In this document: piece after piece, positions 50,468 through 50,486 of the stretch | How the letters are laid out: each line of letters begins with the position of its first letter | How positions within the stretch are numbered: position 1 is the stretch's first letter | NCBI RefSeq assembly: GCF_003465825.1 | Contig: NZ_QSBV01000017.1 | Span: 1 to 50,486, forward strand | Source: Collinsella sp. AF02-46-1 | GTDB lineage: Bacteria; Actinomycetota; Coriobacteriia; Coriobacteriales; Coriobacteriaceae | DNA length: 50,486 nt | Reading direction: 5' to 3' | The notes under the pieces: model-generated | The model's input: the letters and a program-made list of their open reading frames with translations, nothing else | Database searches by the model: none | Told to the model about the DNA's origin: nothing | Position numbers and translations under genes: made by a program

Positions 50468-50486
50468 AGGCCACTTAATGTGGCCT
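50468..50486. terminator. Hairpin cut by window end
   Basis: AGGCCAC-ttaat-GTGGCCT ends exactly at the last base. It could be another terminator, but the following bases are outside the window. Confidence 0.4.

Overview
The window looks like the chromosomal replication-origin region of a fairly high-GC Gram-positive bacterium, most likely a Collinsella-like member of the Coriobacteriia (Actinomycetota). This rests on the gene order rpmH / dnaA / dnaN / recF / DUF721 / gyrB / gyrA, the parAB-rsmG-khpB-yidC-yidD-rnpA block, paired WYL regulators, an LPxTG surface protein and the codon style. The genus is inferred; no rRNA is present.

Layout. (1) 1-1690: a patchy accessory region with a TraX-like membrane protein, a possible small gene remnant, duplicated tRNA-Lys end and terminator fragments, and tRNA-Lys(UUU). 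(2) 1719-12821, all on the minus strand: M29 aminopeptidase, a small membrane protein, purC, a two-component system, a Tat lipoprotein coupled to a TSCPD protein, a solute-binding protein overlapping a membrane diguanylate cyclase, and purB. (3) 12924-19235, genes on the plus strand: a defence-type island with an AlbA_2/GHKL regulator behind an array of TAATGTAATT repeats, then a ribbon-helix-helix-like protein, a nuclease-methylase fusion and a specificity subunit. I read the last two as a BcgI-like (type IIB) restriction system. The island is bounded by a 14-bp copy of the tRNA-Gly 3' end and tRNA-Gly itself. (4) 19533-22964: a 1143-residue thioester-domain, SpaA-repeat, LPATG surface protein. 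(5) 23031-33581: an M28-like membrane protein with a very long acidic insert, two WYL regulators, an exonuclease-DinG helicase, ddl and rlmN. (6) 33780-38819: the minus-strand origin-proximal cluster, with three perfect parS sites between parA and rsmG. (7) 38880-50486: plus-strand replication genes, with an unusual GHKL-ATPase / Gln-rich linker / winged-helix protein between rpmH and dnaA.

How it works together. Genes diverge from about 38.9 kb, so most are read away from the presumed origin; the exceptions on the left arm are rlmN, the WYL pair, the surface protein and the restriction island. DnaA-box-like TTTTCAACA motifs lie both upstream of the GHKL gene and between dnaA and dnaN, where an AT-rich stretch is also found. 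The best candidates for undescribed biology are the origin-located GHKL-wHTH protein, the nuclease-methylase island with its two operator systems, and the degenerate M28-like protein.
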